A DNA stretch of 64,000 nucleotides from Candidatus Heimdallarchaeota archaeon (GCA_026702845.1 JADCLS010000002.1:372001-436000), one strand, 5' to 3'; counted from the stretch's first letter, positions 54,834 to 64,000 are shown. The notes: generated by a model not told the origin, from the letters alone. Made by a program: numbers and translations.

Positions 54834-57164
54834 TTGAGAAAATTGGAGAGTCTTAGTGATAAAGGCTTCTTAAAACTGCCTTCGCTTGAAAACATACGGA
54901 TTAAACCAAATGATCCATATAGTTTACCAACCGAAGGCGTTATACACGCCCATAAATTCATTAAGATTCTGAATTACCTGTTGCACCAGGGAGATTGGCA
55001 TGATCTTTTGGAAGATCTCTCCGGCCATCAAATGATTAGCAAAATTAAGGAGTACGAGAAAAGTTCCCTTGCCGATCTCTGCAGGCATATCCTTTATGTT
55101 AACAAAAACAAAATCGGATGGGAAAGTTTTGATAATTTATTGGTAGAATTAGATAATCAACACTATATTCCTCGCTGGGAATTGCCAAATACCAGCTTGT
55201 ATAATGATATGATCAATGAAATTTACACCACTATTGTTGAACTTATGTTGGATGTAAAGGAGGAAAAAATCTTTCTTGAAATCATCTCAGGATTTGAGGA
55301 TTTAGGCATTTTTCAATTAAATTTAAGAGAAAAATTAAATTCTAAATTTAAAATATGGAATTATAAGGATTTAATACAGCTCTATGATCTATTGCTGGAT
55401 GATAAGGTCAATGAGTATTTTAAGAAACGTTCTACACCCATTCATACCATAATAAATAAAATTGCATTATTATTCATTGAAACAATTGAGAACCCAAGAA
55501 CTACAAATTATCAAAGAATTGGGTTAGCTGTCTTATTCATCAAGATTTATGTGAAACAAGGTAATAAGGCATTGATTAAATCTCAGGAACTCATTGATAC
55601 AATATGGAAATTGGTGGATAAACTTAATCCACAAGAGAAAATCTCATTCAGAACCTTATTGGGTGCAACATTTTCTTATCTCATCTATCAGATATTTGTC
55701 ACCCAGAGTGATTTTATTACTAGACGGAAAATTCTAGGAAGAATAATATCAAATTTCATCAACTTGAAGGATTTTGATATTGATAAATGGTTTCTATCCT
55801 TGACTTCCATTCATCTGAGGCATGAGATAATTAATTATATCCTACAAGGTTATACGAGATTTGTATATTGTCTAAAATATCATATTAATGAGCTCCCAGA
55901 AGGATCTATTCGAGAAAATCTCATCGATCTAGCAGAGAACATCGTATTTAATGTAAAATCAACTTTATTTGATTACATTTACAAGTACTTGGGAATGCAG
56001 CACATAGATTCGATTGAACCGGGTATGTGGGTGTACACTTTTCTCAAAAAAGATCTGAATAGTCTCATCTTACGTGACACCCAAAAATTGATTGTAAATA
56101 TTACTGAATTACAGGTTGAATTGGGAATTTACAAGAAAATCGATGATGATTATTCCAGGGAGATAAGTATAACAAAATTAATCCTTGAATTGAGTGCATC
56201 GGAGCAGGAATTGGCAATATTTGAGATGAAAGCTAACTTAATGCTAGACACATATTCTTTTGAAACAATTAAGCTAAAAATTATTGAGGAATTCAATGAA
56301 TTTGACGGAATAATTCTTTCTCCTACTTTTGAGAATGAAATCATAGGATTTCTAAGTAGGAAAATGGATTTTCTCCTCAAAACCAATTTGGATTCTGATT
56401 ATCGGAGAAATGGCCATGAATTCCTCATCTATTTCATTGCAGAATGGCTGAATGAGTTAAAAGATCATGAGGATATCTATGGTGAGGCGCTGATGTATCT
56501 CAGCCCAATTATCAGTGTCAACTATGTTCAGATCATGCGTGAATATTTTATCAAGAACAAAATCAATTTAGCATTTCTCACCTATCTTAATATGAATTAC
56601 TTTCTTGAATTTATAGTGTATGAAATTAAACGAGCAAATATCTGGAAAGTAGACAAGGAATCCACTGAGCAGAAGAAAAAAATATCCAATAAATTCCGAT
56701 CCATTATTGATGAGTGGAAGGTGGAAGATCTTCTAAATATGGATGATATCAAAAAATCTGTCATAAGCATGGAAATCAGTATTATCAACTCAAATATTGA
56801 AAGTGTATCCACTCTCAGTGGTATGATTGAAGATGAAATTATACTTGGTTATCTTGAAAATATTCAACGTTTGGAAGTATTTATTGCACAGACAAGTGAT
56901 AAGCCATTAACAGATGAAGAGATTAGGAACCTCAGTGCGTTATATCTTCCACCAAAAGATGATGTTATCAACATCTTCAACCGAGTTGGATACTCGAGGC
57001 ATGCAAAATCGGGTAATGAAATCCCATTTCCCATTATTAGGAATCTCAATTCCTTCACGGTATCTATGGAGATGTTTCCAGTTACGACCAATTATATTGA
57101 GATAATTAACAATAAAAATGTCTTTGATAGTTTTGTTGAAATATTGAGCCTCACTGATGAGTAA
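54834..57164 (+). CDS. Large helical protein of unknown function
   Basis: 776 residues, start TTG at 54834. The chain is almost wholly alpha-helical with leucine/isoleucine heptads and no glycine-rich or catalytic motif. No signal peptide or clear membrane helix is visible. It resembles a helical repeat (HEAT/ARM-like) scaffold in broad pattern only. Its stop is two bases before the MoaD-like GTG, so the two are co-transcribed. The AT-rich stretch just upstream (aaaatataaaataaatgag, 54808-54826) probably contains the promoter. No family is recognised. Confidence 0.6.
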   Translation: MRKLESLSDKGFLKLPSLENIRIKPNDPYSLPTEGVIHAHKFIKILNYLLHQGDWHDLLEDLSGHQMISKIKEYEKSSLADLCRHILYVNKNKIGWESFDNLLVELDNQHYIPRWELPNTSLYNDMINEIYTTIVELMLDVKEEKIFLEIISGFEDLGIFQLNLREKLNSKFKIWNYKDLIQLYDLLLDDKVNEYFKKRSTPIHTIINKIALLFIETIENPRTTNYQRIGLAVLFIKIYVKQGNKALIKSQELIDTIWKLVDKLNPQEKISFRTLLGATFSYLIYQIFVTQSDFITRRKILGRIISNFINLKDFDIDKWFLSLTSIHLRHEIINYILQGYTRFVYCLKYHINELPEGSIRENLIDLAENIVFNVKSTLFDYIYKYLGMQHIDSIEPGMWVYTFLKKDLNSLILRDTQKLIVNITELQVELGIYKKIDDDYSREISITKLILELSASEQELAIFEMKANLMLDTYSFETIKLKIIEEFNEFDGIILSPTFENEIIGFLSRKMDFLLKTNLDSDYRRNGHEFLIYFIAEWLNELKDHEDIYGEALMYLSPIISVNYVQIMREYFIKNKINLAFLTYLNMNYFLEFIVYEIKRANIWKVDKESTEQKKKISNKFRSIIDEWKVEDLLNMDDIKKSVISMEISIINSNIESVSTLSGMIEDEIILGYLENIQRLEVFIAQTSDKPLTDEEIRNLSALYLPPKDDVINIFNRVGYSRHAKSGNEIPFPIIRNLNSFTVSMEMFPVTTNYIEIINNKNVFDSFVEILSLTDE

Positions 57165-57166
57165 TT

Positions 57167-57439
57167 GTGAGAGTAATTCTACGTAGTTTCGCCATGATCC
57201 GTGAGATACTAAATGCAAAAGAAATTGAGATTGAAATTACAGATAATGCGAGTATAAATGTATTGATTACTGTTTTATTGAATTCATATCCAGATCTCCA
57301 GAATTATGTATCCTTGGTAGAAAGCACAGGAATCCTAGTGATTGTAAATGATAAGAAAATGGATTTTCCAGATTGGGAGAACGAGAAACTAAAAGATGGG
57401 GATGTTGTCGTTCTTGTTCCCCCTGCAGGTGGTGGTTAA
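57167..57439 (+). CDS. MoaD/ThiS/Urm1-like ubiquitin-fold protein
   Basis: 90 residues starting at GTG. It has the beta-grasp layout: RVILRSFAMIREILNAKEIEIEI, VLITVLLNSYPD, GILVIVNDKKMD, LKDGDVVVLVPPAGGG. The end PPAGGG fits the C-terminal GG that an E1-like enzyme adenylates. MoaD supplies sulfur for molybdopterin, and Urm1/SAMP proteins tag other proteins. No MoaE or E1 gene lies in the window. The three-glycine end is one residue longer than the usual GG. Confidence 0.85.
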   Translation: MRVILRSFAMIREILNAKEIEIEITDNASINVLITVLLNSYPDLQNYVSLVESTGILVIVNDKKMDFPDWENEKLKDGDVVVLVPPAGGG

Positions 57440-59586
57440 TGTACCTCTAATCCTGGTTTTGCATCTTTGTCTGTTTGTAACAATGATAGAGAGTTTTCAT
57501 CAATATCTACTGCCATGAGCATACCTTCACTCATGATTCCCCGTAGTTTTCTTGGTTTGAGGTTATCCACAATGATTACAGTTCTACCTAGAAGCTCCTC
57601 CTTGCCATAGAACTCCTTGACACCGGCGCAAATCGTTCTATCCTGTCGTTTACCATCATCTATGGTAAGAACTAGTAACTTGTCAGCCTTAGGATGATCT
57701 TCAACAGATAGAATTTTTGCGGTTATGAGCCTTACCTTGGAGAAATCATCATATTCAATTAAAGAAAGATCTGATGATTCCACCTTTTGTTTATTCTCCT
57801 TTGCATCCTTCTTTGGTTTTTTATCTACCTCTTCTGCAGATCCATAACGTTTCTTCAACTTCTTGATATCAGATGTGTTGATTTTCTCAAATAGATTACC
57901 TTGGAATTCGGGAATTTGCTTTCCCTTTAAGATCTCCCAGTTCTTGATATTCTCCCATTTTTCTTTGTGAACTGATTTTGGCTTGAATCCAAGTTGTTCG
58001 TATATTTTCTCAGCTGAAAATGGAGCAATTGGAGCCAGCAAAATCGCAATGGAACGTACAGCATGTGTAGCAGTACCCATGGTTAGTAATGCATCATCAC
58101 GATTAGTGTTGATTGCCTTCCATGGCTGCTTTTCCTGGAAATATTTATTTCCTGCCTGCCAGAATTTTCTCAATGCTCGAATGGGTTTCTGGAATTCAAT
58201 TTGATCAAATGTTTCGGAATATTCCTGTAAACACTCATCAAGAGCAGCAAATAACTCCTCCTCCTCAGTACCAACAGTATCAATAACAGGTACAATACCA
58301 TTATTATGCTTATGAATAAAGGTAACACAGCGATTTAGCAAATTTCCAAGCCCATTATTGAGATCATTGTTTACTGCAGACTGAAACTCTGACCATAAGA
58401 AATCAGTATCCTGTCTCTCAGGAGCGATAGATAGGAGATAGTATCTCCAGTAATCTGCTGGATAGAGCTCAAGTGCAGAATCAGTGAATATCCCCCGATT
58501 CTGAGAAGTGGAGAATTTACCTTTCTCGTAAGTCAACCATTGGAAACTCTTGATAGTAGTGGCAGCAATATACCCCAAATCACTACCCAGTAATGAGCCA
58601 GGCCATGTTACACAGTGAAATGGAACATTATCAATACCCATGAACTGTACCAATGTGGTGGAATCATCCTTCCAAAGGTGCTCGAATAATGCAGGTTTCT
58701 TTTTGATCTGTTCCGCCCATTTCTTGGTAATGGCGATGTAGCCGTTAGGTGCATCAAACCAAACGTAAAATACGAGATCATCATATCCTTCTAGTGGTAC
58801 ATCAATACCCCACTTCAGGTTTCGTGTTATGGCTCGTTCCCGTAGTCCTTCTTTTAACCATTTTCTAGCAATGGAGAGGGTAGTATTGGGCCATTCAGTA
58901 TGACTTTCCACCCATTCCTCTATTCGATCCTGTAATTTGGGCAGGTTGATATAGAAATGGCTCACTTCACGCTCCTCGATGATGGATTTGGCATTTGTAA
59001 TTGATTTAGGATTGATGAGTTCGGAAGGATTCAGCAGAGTCGTACATCCCTCACACTGATCACCACGAGCCCTCTCATAACCACAATGTGGACAGGTTCC
59101 CATCACATATCGATCTGGTAGGTATCGATCTTCATCTACTGAGTATAGCTGTATACTGGATTTCTCGGATATGTATCCATTCTTATGAAGTGCAAGAAAC
59201 ATTTCCTGAGTAATTTCATGGTTTTCTACATCAGAAGTACGTCCAAAGTAATCAAAATCCAATCCGAAACGCTCATAAATATCCTTCTGTACCTCATACA
59301 TCTCATTACAGTATTCCTCCACCGATTTTCCTGCTTCAAGAGCAGAGATCTCTGCGGGTGTTCCATGATCATCCGTTCCACAGATGTAATACGCATCCTT
59401 ACCCTTGAGTTTGAGATATCTAGTGTAGACATCTGCTGGAAGCAATGAACCAATTAGATTACCTAGATGTTTTACACCATTGATATAGGGTAATGCTGAG
59501 GTAACCAGAATTGTTTCTTTCTTCTTACTTACCTTTTTCTTTGTAGTTTTCTTTGTTGCAGTTGTTTTTTTAGACAATTTGATCAC
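57436..59586 (-). CDS. metG: Methionyl-tRNA synthetase
   Basis: 716 residues. The class I HIGH motif reads KHLGNLIG (about 38-45), the zinc knuckle is CPHCGYERARGDQCEGC (about 162-178), and the KMSKS loop reads KFSTSQNRGIF (about 357-367). Residues 610-716 are a C-terminal EMAPII/tRNA-binding OB domain (SVEDHPKADKLLVLTIDDG, GVKEFYGKEELLGRTVIIVDNLKPRKLRG), preceded by a lysine-rich linker. The enzyme charges tRNA-Met. It is convergent with the MoaD-like gene, the two stops overlapping by four bases. Confidence 0.95.
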   Translation of the reverse strand: MIKLSKKTTATKKTTKKKVSKKKETILVTSALPYINGVKHLGNLIGSLLPADVYTRYLKLKGKDAYYICGTDDHGTPAEISALEAGKSVEEYCNEMYEVQKDIYERFGLDFDYFGRTSDVENHEITQEMFLALHKNGYISEKSSIQLYSVDEDRYLPDRYVMGTCPHCGYERARGDQCEGCTTLLNPSELINPKSITNAKSIIEEREVSHFYINLPKLQDRIEEWVESHTEWPNTTLSIARKWLKEGLRERAITRNLKWGIDVPLEGYDDLVFYVWFDAPNGYIAITKKWAEQIKKKPALFEHLWKDDSTTLVQFMGIDNVPFHCVTWPGSLLGSDLGYIAATTIKSFQWLTYEKGKFSTSQNRGIFTDSALELYPADYWRYYLLSIAPERQDTDFLWSEFQSAVNNDLNNGLGNLLNRCVTFIHKHNNGIVPVIDTVGTEEEELFAALDECLQEYSETFDQIEFQKPIRALRKFWQAGNKYFQEKQPWKAINTNRDDALLTMGTATHAVRSIAILLAPIAPFSAEKIYEQLGFKPKSVHKEKWENIKNWEILKGKQIPEFQGNLFEKINTSDIKKLKKRYGSAEEVDKKPKKDAKENKQKVESSDLSLIEYDDFSKVRLITAKILSVEDHPKADKLLVLTIDDGKRQDRTICAGVKEFYGKEELLGRTVIIVDNLKPRKLRGIMSEGMLMAVDIDENSLSLLQTDKDAKPGLEVH

Positions 59587-59829
59587 CTGTAATCTGGAAT
59601 AATGGATTCTGTACCTTTTCCTTATTTGTTAATTGAATTTGCTGTGAGTACCATAAAGCACTCACCAAGATCAAACACCATGTATCCTCATGCTCTGAAT
59701 GCTCGAAATTGTATTAAAACTTTAGGGTTGTGACTGCAATCTTCTTAATGCTATTAATTTAACTAGTAAAGCATTGATTGTTGGAATATCTCACGTAAGT
59801 TTAATATTACCAGCATAAAATATCAAGAT

Positions 59830-60798
59830 ATGTCTGAGCCAACCCTACCATGGAATATGGAATGGATGGATTGGATCGTATCACATCGATCACCTTTCCT
59901 AACCCCGATTTTTTATTTCTTCACACTTCTTGGAGAATTGAATCCCGGGTATGTATTCATCATTGCTGCTTTATACGTAATGGTTGATAAGAAAATTGGA
60001 TTTAGAATAGCCATGGTGGCTGTGATTGCATCTACTGCCAATCACATCTTGAAAATAATTATCAGAAACCCCCGACCATATGCAAATACCACTTACAAGG
60101 ATGTGTGGATCGTTCCTGATCCCGAGCAAACTGTTACTGAGTTTTCAACTCCATCAGGGCATGCGATGGGTGCATCTTCATTTTGGGGATATCTTTACAA
60201 TCAATATACGAATAAATACTTACGTATAGCCTTTGTCTTCACAATATTCATGATTGGCCTGTCAAGACCCTACTTGGGAGTTCATTTCTTTGAAGATATT
60301 ATTCTGGGTTGGATACTCGGTGCCTTGTTGGTGTTGATATTCATCAAGTATGAGGAACAAGTAGCAGAGGTCTGGAAAAAACTGACTTTTAAGAATCAGA
60401 TCATCATTACTATCGTATCATCAGTCATCATCTGGAATATTGGTGGATTAGCTACCTCCTGGGGAGTGGATGGAGAGACTTTTGCTACCAATACTGGATT
60501 TCTCACTGGATTTCTTATTGGAAGACATCTTGAATTACATAAAATAAATTTCGATGCTAAAAGCGGAACCTTAGTTCAGAAGATACTACGATTACTCATT
60601 ACAGTTATTCTGACTATATTGGTTATGGAAGGGCTAAGTGCCATTTTTGATCTATTAGCTGATGACTATACCTGGTTGGCTTTTCTCTTAAGATACATCC
60701 GATACAGCTTAACCGGATTCACTGCTATTTATCTCTCACCCGTAGTGTTTAATAAACTAAAACTAGTGGAAGCTGAAAATACGGAATCCAATTTGTGA
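59830..60798 (+). CDS. PAP2-family membrane phosphatase
   Basis: 322 residues with about six to nine membrane segments. The three PAP2 motifs are present: KIIIRNPRPY (K-x6-RP, about 76-85), STPSGHAMGASSFWG (about 112-126) and SRPYLGVHFFED (about 157-168). These form the vanadium-haloperoxidase-like active site on the outer side of the membrane. The family removes phosphate from lipid pyrophosphates or phosphatidic acids; an archaeal polyprenyl-phosphate role is plausible. The C-terminal 150 residues add extra helices beyond the core domain. Confidence 0.88.
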   Translation: MSEPTLPWNMEWMDWIVSHRSPFLTPIFYFFTLLGELNPGYVFIIAALYVMVDKKIGFRIAMVAVIASTANHILKIIIRNPRPYANTTYKDVWIVPDPEQTVTEFSTPSGHAMGASSFWGYLYNQYTNKYLRIAFVFTIFMIGLSRPYLGVHFFEDIILGWILGALLVLIFIKYEEQVAEVWKKLTFKNQIIITIVSSVIIWNIGGLATSWGVDGETFATNTGFLTGFLIGRHLELHKINFDAKSGTLVQKILRLLITVILTILVMEGLSAIFDLLADDYTWLAFLLRYIRYSLTGFTAIYLSPVVFNKLKLVEAENTESNL

Positions 60799-60886
60799 AT
60801 ATGAATTCGTCAAGAACAGTAGTAGTTGAATCAAAAAACTAATGACAAGGAGATACTCATTTAATTTCCTCAATCTAGTGCACCAT

Positions 60887-62026
60887 ATGTTCAGTTTAAA
60901 TGAAGATCAACAGCTGATCAAGGAAACAGCTCGAGATGTGGCCAAGGAGCAAATCGCCCCATTGGCATCAGAATATGATAAGAAAGAAGAATTTCCAGTC
61001 AAATCAATAAAAATACTGCAAGAACTTGGATTCATGGCCATGATGGTTTCTCCAGATTATGGTGGTAGTGGACTTGATACGCTATCCTATGCCATAGCCA
61101 TGGAAGAAGTATCCGCTGCCTGTGCATCAACTGGTGTGACCATGAGTGTCAATAACTCCCTCTATTCCTATCCTGTGGAAACCTTTGGTAATCATGAGCA
61201 AAAGGAAAAATACCTCAAACCAGTTATTTCAGATAAACTAGGTGCTTTTGCATTATCTGAACCTGATGCTGGATCTGACCCAGCTGCAATGACGACCAAA
61301 GCTGTGAGGGATGGTGATGATTGGGTATTGAATGGATCTAAGATGTGGATCACGAACGGAGGAGAGGCTGATTATTACGTGGTCTTCGCTATCACCGATC
61401 CAGAGAAAAAACACCGGGGAATATCTGCATTTATACTACAGAAAGGAGACCCAGGTTTTGGTATTGGTGCCAAGGAACACAAGCTAGGGATCAGGGCTTC
61501 ATCCACCACTCCCCTAACCTTCGATGATGCTAGAATACCTGCAGATCGATTACTTGGGAATGATGGTGATGGATTCAAGATAGCCATGAAAACACTTGAT
61601 GGTGGTAGGATTGGTATTGCCTCACAGGCACTGGGTATTGGACAGGCATCTATCGATGCGGCAGTGCAGTATTCCAAAGAACGTCAAGCGTTTGGTGGTC
61701 CTATTGCACGGTTTCAAGGATTGCAGTGGATGATTGCTGATAGTGCCATGGAAATCGATGCTGCAAGATTACTTACCTGGAGGGCTGCAAAGATGAAGGA
61801 TGCTGGAATGAATTATACTAAAGAAGCTGCAATGGCTAAGCTCTATGCCTCTGAGGCATCTGTAAGGGCTGCAGATATGAGCCTCCAGATCCATGGAGGT
61901 GCAGGATATTCAAGTGATTTTCCAATTGAACGCTATTATCGAGATGCCAAGATCACAGCCATCTACGAGGGAACATCAGAAATATTGCGATTAGTTATTG
62001 CACGAGAGACGATTGGAAAATTCTAA
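60887..62026 (+). CDS. Acyl-CoA dehydrogenase
   Basis: 379 residues from ATG 60887 (MFSLNEDQQLIKETARDVAKEQI), the usual N-terminus. The upstream ATG at 60842 adds fifteen atypical residues. The flavin and substrate region reads LSEPDAGSDPAAMTTKA (about 127-143) and WITNGGEADYYVVFA, and the catalytic Glu is in AIYEGTSEILRLVIAR near 363-378. The chain matches short/medium-chain acyl-CoA dehydrogenases. Electron transfer flavoprotein genes are not in the window. The acyl substrate is not determined. Confidence 0.94.
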   Translation: MFSLNEDQQLIKETARDVAKEQIAPLASEYDKKEEFPVKSIKILQELGFMAMMVSPDYGGSGLDTLSYAIAMEEVSAACASTGVTMSVNNSLYSYPVETFGNHEQKEKYLKPVISDKLGAFALSEPDAGSDPAAMTTKAVRDGDDWVLNGSKMWITNGGEADYYVVFAITDPEKKHRGISAFILQKGDPGFGIGAKEHKLGIRASSTTPLTFDDARIPADRLLGNDGDGFKIAMKTLDGGRIGIASQALGIGQASIDAAVQYSKERQAFGGPIARFQGLQWMIADSAMEIDAARLLTWRAAKMKDAGMNYTKEAAMAKLYASEASVRAADMSLQIHGGAGYSSDFPIERYYRDAKITAIYEGTSEILRLVIARETIGKF

Positions 62027-62375
62027 CTTATAGTATCAATTTTACCAAATTTTGATTTCTCATAATTCCTAAATTCATCAATCAATGAATCTATATTCTT
62101 CTCAAGATCATCTTTTTCAAACACAATAAATTCAGCATCTAATGTAAACCCATAATCCTCTGGTATTGAAAATCACGCACTTAGTAGTTCTTCCACGTCC
62201 ATACTTAGTAGAGAAGCTAAATGATTTGTAGAAATTCTATTACTCCTCCTATTATATTTCCTAATATGACCAGTAACTAATTCAATTCATTTTTATTTCT
62301 TTCAAGTTGAATTGTCCAGATATCATCTGAATAATCATCGTTTGTAAGTTAACCTTCTTTACCAATAATTTTCAC
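62023..62375 (-). pseudogene. Decayed gene, probably a small helical/HTH protein
   Basis: On the minus strand a GTG at 62375 begins KIIGKEG, then a stop, then LTNDDYSDDIWTIQLERNKNELN. A frameshift leads into ELVTGHIRKYNRRSNRIS and NHLASLLSMDVEELLSA, another stop, then SIPEDYGFTLDAEFIVFEKDD and ENIDSLIDEF-like helix to a final TAG at 62025-62023. Two in-frame stops and one frameshift are visible in about 350 bases. The recoverable protein of about 115 residues had an HTH-like middle. It fills the gap between the acyl-CoA dehydrogenase and the Fpg-like gene. Confidence 0.5.
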
Positions 62376-62435
62376 CTTTTCTTCTTATAAAGTTTGATTA
62401 TCTGTTTGAAAGATTTGAAGACTAATTGTATCATA

Positions 62436-63281
62436 TTAAGGTTCTATCTGACATTCAGGACAAAGATAAACTTGACCTCCACCATGAGATATTTTCGCAA
62501 TTGGAGTTCTACATATTGTGCATGATTCATCTTTCATATTTGGCCCCATTAATGGAATATATTCTCCTTTCTTTCCATAAAGATCGGAAAATTCAGTTTT
62601 ACCATTTTTAGCAATTCTCCCTTCAATTAAATTAATTATAGAATTGTATAATGAAATTCGCTCAGTTTCATCTAGATCAGACATTCTTCTCTTTGGATGC
62701 AGATTTGCTCTATAGATAATGTCTTGAAAAGCACTATTCATCAGTCCAACTATAGCAGCATCTTTACCTACCAAAACTGACTTTAATTGCCTTTTTTTGT
62801 TACTTGTCAATGCTTTAAATAATTCATAATCAAAATTTTCGTCTAATGGGGAGGGACCTCCTTTAAACTCTCTTTTGTAAATATAGCTATTTTCTAGTTG
62901 TGATTTATTGTAGCTGAGAATTACTCCCATCCCTTTGAGCCGTCCACTAAACTGAGTACCATCAGTAAATGTAAGGAGGATATTATAAATATCAGGAATA
63001 TTTACTCCTTCATTCAGAAAGAAGAATTCTCCACCATATTCAGGGCCAAGTAGTAAGCAGAAATTGTTATCAAGATTTACTAGAATTGAGCTTCCCCTAT
63101 TTAATACCTCAACAATTTTTCCATTTACAAAGTTCTGATATTCATCTAGATTTTTGTTCATAAATCCGATTTTTTGAGATTTCTCATAATTTTCAATTTT
63201 AACATGAATAATTTCTTTTCCAATCAATTCATTCTTCATCTGCTGAGCAAGAATATGAATTTCTGGTAACTCTAAACTCAT
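62436..63281 (-). CDS. Fpg/Nei-family DNA glycosylase-like protein without the N-terminal proline
   Basis: 281 residues. It aligns to the MutM/Nei fold: N-terminal ELPEIHILAQQMKNELIGK, a helix-two-turn-helix region (LVGKDAAIVGLMNSAFQDIIYRANLHPKRR, about 165-195), and a C-terminal zinc finger CTIC-x16-CPEC. Canonical enzymes start PELPE, with Pro2 as the nucleophile. Here the start reads MSLELPEI, with Leu in the Pro2 place. Related proteins with xELPEA starts exist. Base-excision activity through Pro2 seems impossible, so a binding or other role is inferred. Confidence 0.8.
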   Translation of the reverse strand: MSLELPEIHILAQQMKNELIGKEIIHVKIENYEKSQKIGFMNKNLDEYQNFVNGKIVEVLNRGSSILVNLDNNFCLLLGPEYGGEFFFLNEGVNIPDIYNILLTFTDGTQFSGRLKGMGVILSYNKSQLENSYIYKREFKGGPSPLDENFDYELFKALTSNKKRQLKSVLVGKDAAIVGLMNSAFQDIIYRANLHPKRRMSDLDETERISLYNSIINLIEGRIAKNGKTEFSDLYGKKGEYIPLMGPNMKDESCTICRTPIAKISHGGGQVYLCPECQIEP

Positions 63282-63542
63282 TCAGAAAATTGAACATATG
63301 AGTAAATAAGAACTATTATTATTATAATTGGAAAAATGTGATTTTTATGTATTAAATATCTATTTACATATTATATTTCGATTAAATGAATGAAATGTAT
63401 TTAGTACGTTATGTTGATACAGGCATTGACAATTTACATAAATTAAGATTCAAAAGAATTGAGATAATCATCATATTCGTAATGCCAAAATGAGGGCTTT
63501 AGATACACATTATTCATATATTCCCAGTCACATCTCGAACTG

Positions 63543-64000
63543 ATGTCTAAAAGGTTCAAAATCAGTCGGAATGTTTTTCTTCTTGGTATCGTAAGTTTCT
63601 TCGCAGATCTGAGTTCTGAAATCTATTTCGCCATTCTACCCTTTGTTATTCTTGAGCTTGGCGGATCAGGGCTTGCTATTGGCTTAATAGCTGGAGTGAC
63701 TGATGCCTTTGTGTCCATACTCAAGGGAATCTTTGGATTTCTAGCAGATAGGCTAGCTGCTGCAAGGAAGAAATATGTATATTGGGGATATGGATTACCA
63801 GCTACATTCAAATTCCTCATGGCTTTTTCTGGTACTTGGATTAGCTTACTACTCTTCAGATTAATGGAACGCTTTGGGAAGGGGATACGAACAGCCCCTA
63901 GGGATGCAATGATTGCAGAATTCAGTAATAAGGAGAATATTGGAAGATCATTTGGATTTCATCGAGCCATGGATTCTTTTGGAGCATTTCTAGGAACCCT
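63543..64000 (+). CDS. MFS transporter, C-terminus cut by window edge
   Basis: 152 residues to the window end, beginning MSKRFKISRNVFLLGIVSFFAD. The first helices match a 12-TM major facilitator: SFFADLSSEIYFAILPFVILELGGSGLAIGL, the loop FGFLADRLAAARKKYVYWGYG resembling the A motif GxLaDrxGrr, and LLFRLMERFGKGIRTAPRDA (a conserved MFS segment). The substrate is unknown. The start ATG is preceded by 260 AT-rich bases with a TATA-like tattatattt near 63370. Confidence 0.85.
   Translation, partial: MSKRFKISRNVFLLGIVSFFADLSSEIYFAILPFVILELGGSGLAIGLIAGVTDAFVSILKGIFGFLADRLAAARKKYVYWGYGLPATFKFLMAFSGTWISLLLFRLMERFGKGIRTAPRDAMIAEFSNKENIGRSFGFHRAMDSFGAFLGT

Noticed and set aside
57436..59586. KMSKS loop of MetRS reads KFSTSQ
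   Set aside because: Variants of this loop are common in archaeal and eukaryotic MetRS, and the rest of the enzyme is intact.
59640..59680. Hairpin gtgagt/actcac between metG and PAP2
   Set aside because: Six base pairs with a ten-base loop and no T tract; too weak to call a terminator or RNA.
63387..63498. Short open frame of about 35 residues beginning ATGAATGAAATG
   Set aside because: Length and composition are not distinct from AT-rich noise, and no motif or ribosome site supports it.

Overview
The window reads as a chromosomal segment of an archaeon, most likely an Asgard archaeon; a Heimdall-type lineage is a guess. It is AT-rich. The information-processing genes are archaeal: SecY, uL11, uS12, eS25, eL38, Rpo3/RpoD, aIF2-beta, NMD3, RIO1, RIO2, a Dim2-like KH protein, MRE11-RAD50, an RPA2-like OB protein and an intron-containing tRNA. 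Several promoters have archaeal TATA boxes. Eukaryote-like genes point to Asgard: a Rab/Ras-type small GTPase, a ribophorin I (OST1)-like membrane protein, eL38, and candidate longin/PH-like membrane proteins. No phage, insertion sequence or CRISPR array was seen.

Layout. 1-1000: a partial SPOUT-like methyltransferase and a coiled-coil/winged-helix protein. 1.2-9 kb: envelope and signalling genes, comprising an exported LanC-like toroid, tRNA-Ser, a zinc-ribbon membrane microprotein, an 889-residue fusion of a dead isochorismatase fold, a kinase-like TCAD9-type module and a dual-specificity phosphatase, and a VIT/vWA surface protein with a partner. 9-20 kb: SecY, small enzymes, eS25, a zinc-ribbon coiled-coil protein, an APC-USP transporter, a GTPase-dead EF-Tu-like factor and membrane proteins. 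20-27 kb: intron-bearing tRNA-Leu, two tandem paralogous 7TM proteins, a PH-like membrane protein, a decayed TPR gene, and a PfkB kinase/SIS pair resembling fructoselysine catabolism. 27.5-36.3 kb: UbiD-type decarboxylase, RIO2, acetyl-CoA synthetase, Rpo3, eL38, a METTL16/RlmF-like methyltransferase, uL11 and uS12.

36.5-42.7 kb is a compact [NiFe]-hydrogenase/heterodisulfide-reductase operon: a longin-like protein, an HdrA-MvhD fusion, MvhG, MvhA and a maturation protease, with convergent HypC. A perfect 10+2+10 palindrome lies upstream. The genes overlap or nearly touch. HdrB and HdrC are not in the window, so the electron partner of HdrA is unknown. 42.7-47 kb carries translation and ribosome-biogenesis genes (Dim2-like, RIO1, aIF2-beta/DUF424/NMD3) and an RPA2-like protein. 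47-57.5 kb holds the ribophorin I-like protein, a hexapeptide acyltransferase, MRE11-RAD50, the Rab-like GTPase, a 776-residue helical protein of unknown function and a MoaD/Urm1-like ubiquitin-fold protein. 57.4-64 kb carries MetRS, a PAP2 phosphatase, an acyl-CoA dehydrogenase, a pseudogene, an Fpg/Nei-like protein lacking the N-terminal proline, and a partial MFS transporter.

All family calls come from reading motifs by eye; no database search was run. Residue positions are approximate unless a motif is placed exactly.
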